From assembly GCF_032075065.1 (NCBI RefSeq), contig NZ_DAMAZC010000174.1, forward strand, positions 1 to 9,083: a stretch of DNA of 9,083 nt. The letters run 5' to 3'. The stretch comes from Atlantibacter sp032075065 (GTDB lineage Bacteria > Pseudomonadota > Gammaproteobacteria > Enterobacterales > Enterobacteriaceae). The position numbers and the translations under genes are program-made. Below the pieces are notes generated by a model that was given only the letters and a program-made list of their open reading frames with translations, was not told the DNA's origin and did no database searches. Every line of letters starts with the position of its first letter. The first letter of the stretch is position 1. Positions 6,608 through 9,083 of this stretch are shown here, one piece after another.

Positions 6608-6849
6608 TGAAACCACTCTTTTTTGTTTATATCTGGCTGGCGGGACTGGCTTCTCTCAGTATCATTTACTCTTTTTTTTGTTATATTCTGCCAGACCTGG
6701 AGCTCTATGGTATTTACATAGAGCATTTTGGCTTTATCAGCGAAGAGGAGTGGATGAATTATTATACGTTAATAATTTTAGTCATGGCTATCGCTCTTAA
6801 TTGTGTAATTATTTACAGACTTGCACATCGTATTAGTAGTAAAAAATGA
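6607..6849 (+). CDS. Putative immunity protein, two-helix membrane protein, copy 1
   Basis: 80-aa protein of no family I can name. It has two hydrophobic helices, about residues 4-28 and 52-72. They flank a loop of about 22 residues rich in acidic and aromatic residues (P-D-L-E-L-Y..., E-E-E-W). The basic tail RLAHRISSKK and Lys2 suggest both ends are cytoplasmic, with the loop in the periplasm where a Tlde1-type enzyme would act. The start overlaps the effector stop (TAATG), with AGG at 6597-6599 as ribosome binding site. A small gene placed right after a toxic effector and translationally coupled to it is typical of immunity. I infer the function from position and topology only. A frame-shifted reading (6585-6800) is less plausible. 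Confidence 0.7.
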   Translation: MKPLFFVYIWLAGLASLSIIYSFFCYILPDLELYGIYIEHFGFISEEEWMNYYTLIILVMAIALNCVIIYRLAHRISSKK

Positions 6850-6947
6850 GAACACAGTGAAAACTATAGCACCGATTCAAAAAAGTTAATTTACTAAAAC
6901 TGTTATACCTAAATATCTTGCCACTGTTTCTAAAACTCCCCGGTACT

Positions 6948-7193
6948 TTTCACATCATCTTCCCGGCCATCACCATCGGGCTCGCCAGCTATCTGACGGT
7001 GCTGGAAGGCATATGGCTGAAAACCAAAAAACAGGTATGGCGTTCGCTGTACCACTTTCTGGTCGAAAATTTTCGCCGTTAACTTCGGAATGGGCGTGGT
7101 GTCGGGGCTGATGATGGCCTGGCAGTTCGGCACCAACTGGAGCGGATTTTCCCAGTTCGGAGCAGTATTACCGGCCCGTTGCTCACGTATGAA
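6948..7193 (+). pseudogene. Remnant of cytochrome bd quinol oxidase subunit I, copy 1
   Basis: Plus-strand fragment of a CydA/CioA-family gene covering about 80 residues near the N terminus. FHIIFPAITIGLASYLTVLEG and the following I-W-L-K-T begin at 6948. After VEN the frame shifts by one base near 7064-7070; the other frame continues FAVNFGMGVVSGLMMAWQFGTNWSGF. A second single-base deletion near 7160 shifts it again before G-P-L-L-T-Y-E. The gene start and more than 80% of the protein are absent. The fragment ends at the repeat junction, where pliG sequence begins. Between the immunity gene and this fragment (6850-6947) I see no gene. Confidence 0.85.
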
Positions 7194-7194
7194 G

Positions 7195-7302
7195 GCAAAA
7201 CTGCCAGCCAGCGGTAAATATACCGTTCTGGTCTTCCAGACCCGCGCCACTGCCCGTAAAGGCAGCAAAGTGCCGCATACGCTGACCGTGAGCGTTAAAT
7301 AA
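7195..7302 (+). pseudogene. Truncated 3' end of pliG at the repeat junction
   Basis: Last 35 codons of pliG (from residue 100, A-K-L-P-A-S-G-K-Y to the stop), joined directly to the oxidase remnant. Two substitutions separate it from the intact gene: a silent change at 7215, and 7229 turning Gln111 into Leu. It lacks the signal peptide and two thirds of the fold. Because of the upstream frameshift it is in frame with part of the oxidase remnant, giving a 70-codon chimeric open frame (7090-7302). No ribosome binding site supports its translation. Confidence 0.85.
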
Positions 7303-7306
7303 GTTT

Positions 7307-7332
7307 ATTGCGGCTGGGAAACCAGCCGCAAT
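7307..7332 (+). terminator. Hairpin after the pliG remnant (copy 2)
   Basis: Exact copy of the 11-bp stem with GAAA loop found after intact pliG. It lies between unit 1 and the hcp gene of unit 2, so it should reduce read-through from unit 1 and leave each cassette dependent on its own leader promoter. Confidence 0.65.
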
Positions 7333-7517
7333 TCAGCCTCATTTTTCCGCCGTGAAAAAATTTCTTGCCTGATAATTTATTCTATAACTGCTCCCTCTAA
7401 CGTATTCTATTAATTTATGCGCTCTATTTGTTTTTTTGAATCATCTAATTCCCCTATAACATTATTTATCAAAAACCAGAAATGAATTGGTGCGTTAATG
7501 TGTGCTCAATAGATAAT
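7333..7517 (+). promoter_or_regulatory. AT-rich leader and presumed promoter of hcp, copy 2
   Basis: Identical by eye to 5450-5634, including TATAAC at 7455-7460. Any hcp promoter is therefore duplicated with the genes. Confidence 0.35.
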
Positions 7518-7531
7518 GGAGTACACAATCA

Positions 7532-8014
7532 ATGGCTATACCAGCATATTTATGGATCAAAGATGATGGCGGTGCAGATATCAAAGGCTCTGTGGATGTT
7601 AAAGACAGAGAGCAAAGCATTGAAATATTAGGGTTCTCTCATGGGTTACATCTTCCTACCGATAATAACACCGGAAAAATCACCGGCACGCGAGTACATT
7701 CGGCTTTAACGTTTGAAAAAGAATATGATTCCTCCAGCCCTTATTTTTATAAGGCCGTTGCTAAAGGGCAAACGTTAACCAGCGCTGAATTTAAGTGGTA
7801 CAAAATCAATGACGCAGGCCAGGAAGTTGAATATTTCAATATGCTAATGGAGAACGTTAAGGTTGTCTCTATCTGCCCGCACATGCATGATGTAAAAAAC
7901 CCTGCCACGGAAAAGCATAACCATCTGGAAAGTATTGCGTTACGCTATGAAAAAATCACCTGGAAATATTGCGATGGGAACATTCAGTTTTCCGATGCGT
8001 GGAATGAGAGATGA
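7532..8014 (+). CDS. hcp: Type VI secretion Hcp (TssD) tube protein, copy 2
   Basis: The 160-aa product is identical to copy 1, with the same ribosome binding site (GGAG, 7518-7521) and the same ATGA overlap with the effector gene. Full conservation of gene and leader means that this copy should be expressed as well as the first, raising the dose of Hcp, effector and immunity protein together. Confidence 0.95.
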   Translation: MAIPAYLWIKDDGGADIKGSVDVKDREQSIEILGFSHGLHLPTDNNTGKITGTRVHSALTFEKEYDSSSPYFYKAVAKGQTLTSAEFKWYKINDAGQEVEYFNMLMENVKVVSICPHMHDVKNPATEKHNHLESIALRYEKITWKYCDGNIQFSDAWNER

Positions 8015-8490
8015 TCAAGTGCACTTTTCACCTCAACGGCGGTCAGCTTTCGACGCTTAATTGCCCGGGCATTGGTTTTTTTCCTGCATATTCAGGTAAT
8101 CAGGGGATAAACAGGAATAATCCTGACTCCGTGACTCTGTTAAAAAAAGGACCACTTCCACCCGGTCAATATTATATTGTTTCCCGGCAACGAGGTGGAT
8201 TGAGAACAAGGGTAAATGATTTTTGGAAGTCTATGGAAAGCGAATCGGATCGTAATCTTTGGTTTGCCCTCTATCGCGTAGATGATCGTATAGATGATTT
8301 AACCTTTATTGACAATGTCAATCGGGGTTCTTTTCGCTTACATCCAGCGGGTCGTAATGGAAATAGTGATGGATGCATCACCTTAGTTTCATTGTCGCAC
8401 TATATGATATTATGGCGCGCATTGATAACATCTCCTAAACTCCTCGTCAGCGCTGAACTCGAAGCTTTTGGCACAATACAGGTCTACTAA
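8011..8490 (+). CDS. tlde1: Tlde1-like (DUF2778) peptidoglycan-targeting T6SS effector, copy 2
   Basis: Identical 159-aa product to copy 1, with His111 and the S-D-G-Cys122 motif intact. There is no degeneration or variant toxin tip, so this is amplification of one effector and not diversification. It overlaps hcp by 4 nt and the immunity gene by 1 nt. Confidence 0.85.
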   Translation: MIKCTFHLNGGQLSTLNCPGIGFFPAYSGNQGINRNNPDSVTLLKKGPLPPGQYYIVSRQRGGLRTRVNDFWKSMESESDRNLWFALYRVDDRIDDLTFIDNVNRGSFRLHPAGRNGNSDGCITLVSLSHYMILWRALITSPKLLVSAELEAFGTIQVY

Positions 8491-8732
8491 TGAAACCACT
8501 CTTTTTTGTTTATATCTGGCTGGCGGGACTGGCTTCTCTCAGTATCATTTACTCTTTTTTTTGTTATATTCTGCCAGACCTGGAGCTCTATGGTATTTAC
8601 ATAGAGCATTTTGGCTTTATCAGCGAAGAGGAGTGGATGAATTATTATACGTTAATAATTTTAGTCATGGCTATCGCTCTTAATTGTGTAATTATTTACA
8701 GACTTGCACATCGTATTAGTAGTAAAAAATGA
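8490..8732 (+). CDS. Putative immunity protein, two-helix membrane protein, copy 2
   Basis: Identical 80-aa product to copy 1 (two membrane helices around an acidic loop, basic C-terminal tail). Retention of an intact copy beside each effector copy agrees with an immunity role, though a recent duplication would also keep it intact without selection. Confidence 0.7.
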   Translation: MKPLFFVYIWLAGLASLSIIYSFFCYILPDLELYGIYIEHFGFISEEEWMNYYTLIILVMAIALNCVIIYRLAHRISSKK

Positions 8733-8830
8733 GAACACAGTGAAAACTATAGCACCGATTCAAAAAAGTTAATTTACTAAAACTGTTATACCTAAATATC
8801 TTGCCACTGTTTCTAAAACTCCCCGGTACT

Positions 8831-9083
8831 TTTCACATCATCTTCCCGGCCATCACCATCGGGCTCGCCAGCTATCTGACGGTGCTGGAAGGCATATGGC
8901 TGAAAACCAAAAAACAGGTATGGCGTTCGCTGTACCACTTTCTGGTCGAAAATCTTCGCCGTTAACTTCGGGATGGGCGTGATGCCGGGGCTGGTGATGG
9001 CCTGGCAGTTCGGCACCAACTGGAGCGGATTTTCCCAGTTCGCGAGTAGTATTACCGGCCCCTTGCTCACGTATGAACGCAAA
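8831..9083 (+). pseudogene. Remnant of cytochrome bd quinol oxidase subunit I, copy 2
   Basis: Same N-terminal fragment as copy 1, with the same one-base frameshift after VEN. It lacks the second indel, so the frame runs on through S-Q-F-A-S-S-I-T-G-P-L-L-T-Y-E. After E the expected oxidase residues (V-L-T in relatives) are replaced by R-K at the window end. It differs from copy 1 at about nine positions, all in its last 130 bp, and looks closer to the ancestral gene. Confidence 0.85.

Larger units (their letters stand above)
5312..7194 (+). repeat. Tandem repeat unit 1 (1883 bp)
   Basis: First unit of a direct tandem duplication. Every element recurs exactly 1883 bp later: pliG 3' end, hairpin, leader, hcp, effector gene, immunity gene and oxidase fragment. 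By eye, 5347-7070 is identical to 7230-8953 (about 1724 bp). Differences lie only at the edges: 5332 and 5346 on the left, and about nine sites from 7071 onward, including one single-base indel near 7160. The left edge is inside the intact pliG gene. Confidence 0.95.
7195..9077 (+). repeat. Tandem repeat unit 2 (1883-bp period)
   Basis: Second unit, beginning inside the pliG 3' fragment. It carries the same hairpin, leader, three genes and oxidase fragment as unit 1. The right edge is about where the oxidase frame is lost (after T-Y-E, near 9077). The last six bases, CGCAAA, resemble the GGCAAA at the first junction rather than an oxidase gene. Confidence 0.9.

Noticed and set aside
6585..6800. 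71-aa frame overlapping the immunity gene (repeated at 8468-8683)
   Set aside because: It starts inside the effector gene with no ribosome binding site; the 80-aa frame has TAATG coupling and clear membrane helices.
6930..7268. Minus-strand open frame over the junction (and its copy at 8813-9082)
   Set aside because: Antisense to the oxidase remnant, whose plus-strand translation clearly matches cytochrome bd subunit I.
5312..9083. Transposon or insertion sequence as cause of the duplication
   Set aside because: No transposase, terminal inverted repeats or target-site duplication are visible at either junction.

Overview
The window looks like chromosomal DNA of an enterobacterium (Enterobacteriaceae). 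The minus-strand genes at 1-4797 are close relatives of the E. coli genes ydcU, ydcT, ydcS and ydcR, in the same order, and their protein sequences are easy to recognise. The high GC of these genes would fit Klebsiella, Enterobacter, Kosakonia or similar genera, but I cannot fix the genus from the sequence.

Positions 1-3043 (minus strand) carry a putative polyamine-type ABC importer: the periplasmic binding protein YdcS, the ATPase YdcT and the permease YdcU, which is cut by the window edge. The genes are 11 nt and 1 nt apart and so form one operon. Behind a 332-bp gap lies ydcR (minus strand, 3376-4797), a MocR-type regulator with a GntR-like DNA-binding domain fused to an aminotransferase-like domain. 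Divergent from ydcR is a small secreted protein resembling the periplasmic g-type lysozyme inhibitor PliG (5015-5419), followed by a strong hairpin.

The right half (5312-9083) is a direct tandem duplication with a period of 1883 bp. Each unit holds the last 35 codons of pliG, its terminator, an AT-rich leader, three overlapping genes, and a broken N-terminal fragment of a cytochrome bd quinol oxidase subunit I gene. The three genes encode an Hcp tube protein of type VI secretion, a 159-aa Tlde1-like (DUF2778) peptidoglycan-targeting effector with an H...S-D-G-C active-site motif, and an 80-aa two-helix membrane protein that is the likely immunity protein. The two copies look identical over about 1.72 kb, but differ at roughly nine sites in the last 130 bp and two sites in the first 35 bp. 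The final bases of the window again depart from the oxidase reading frame at the same point as the first junction, which suggests a third unit beyond the window.

Taken together, a conserved ydc chromosomal block adjoins an orphan type VI Hcp-effector-immunity cassette that has been amplified in tandem. The cassette is flanked by gene scraps that could serve as homology for amplification or exchange. No structural type VI genes are present, so the cassette would need a secretion apparatus encoded elsewhere.
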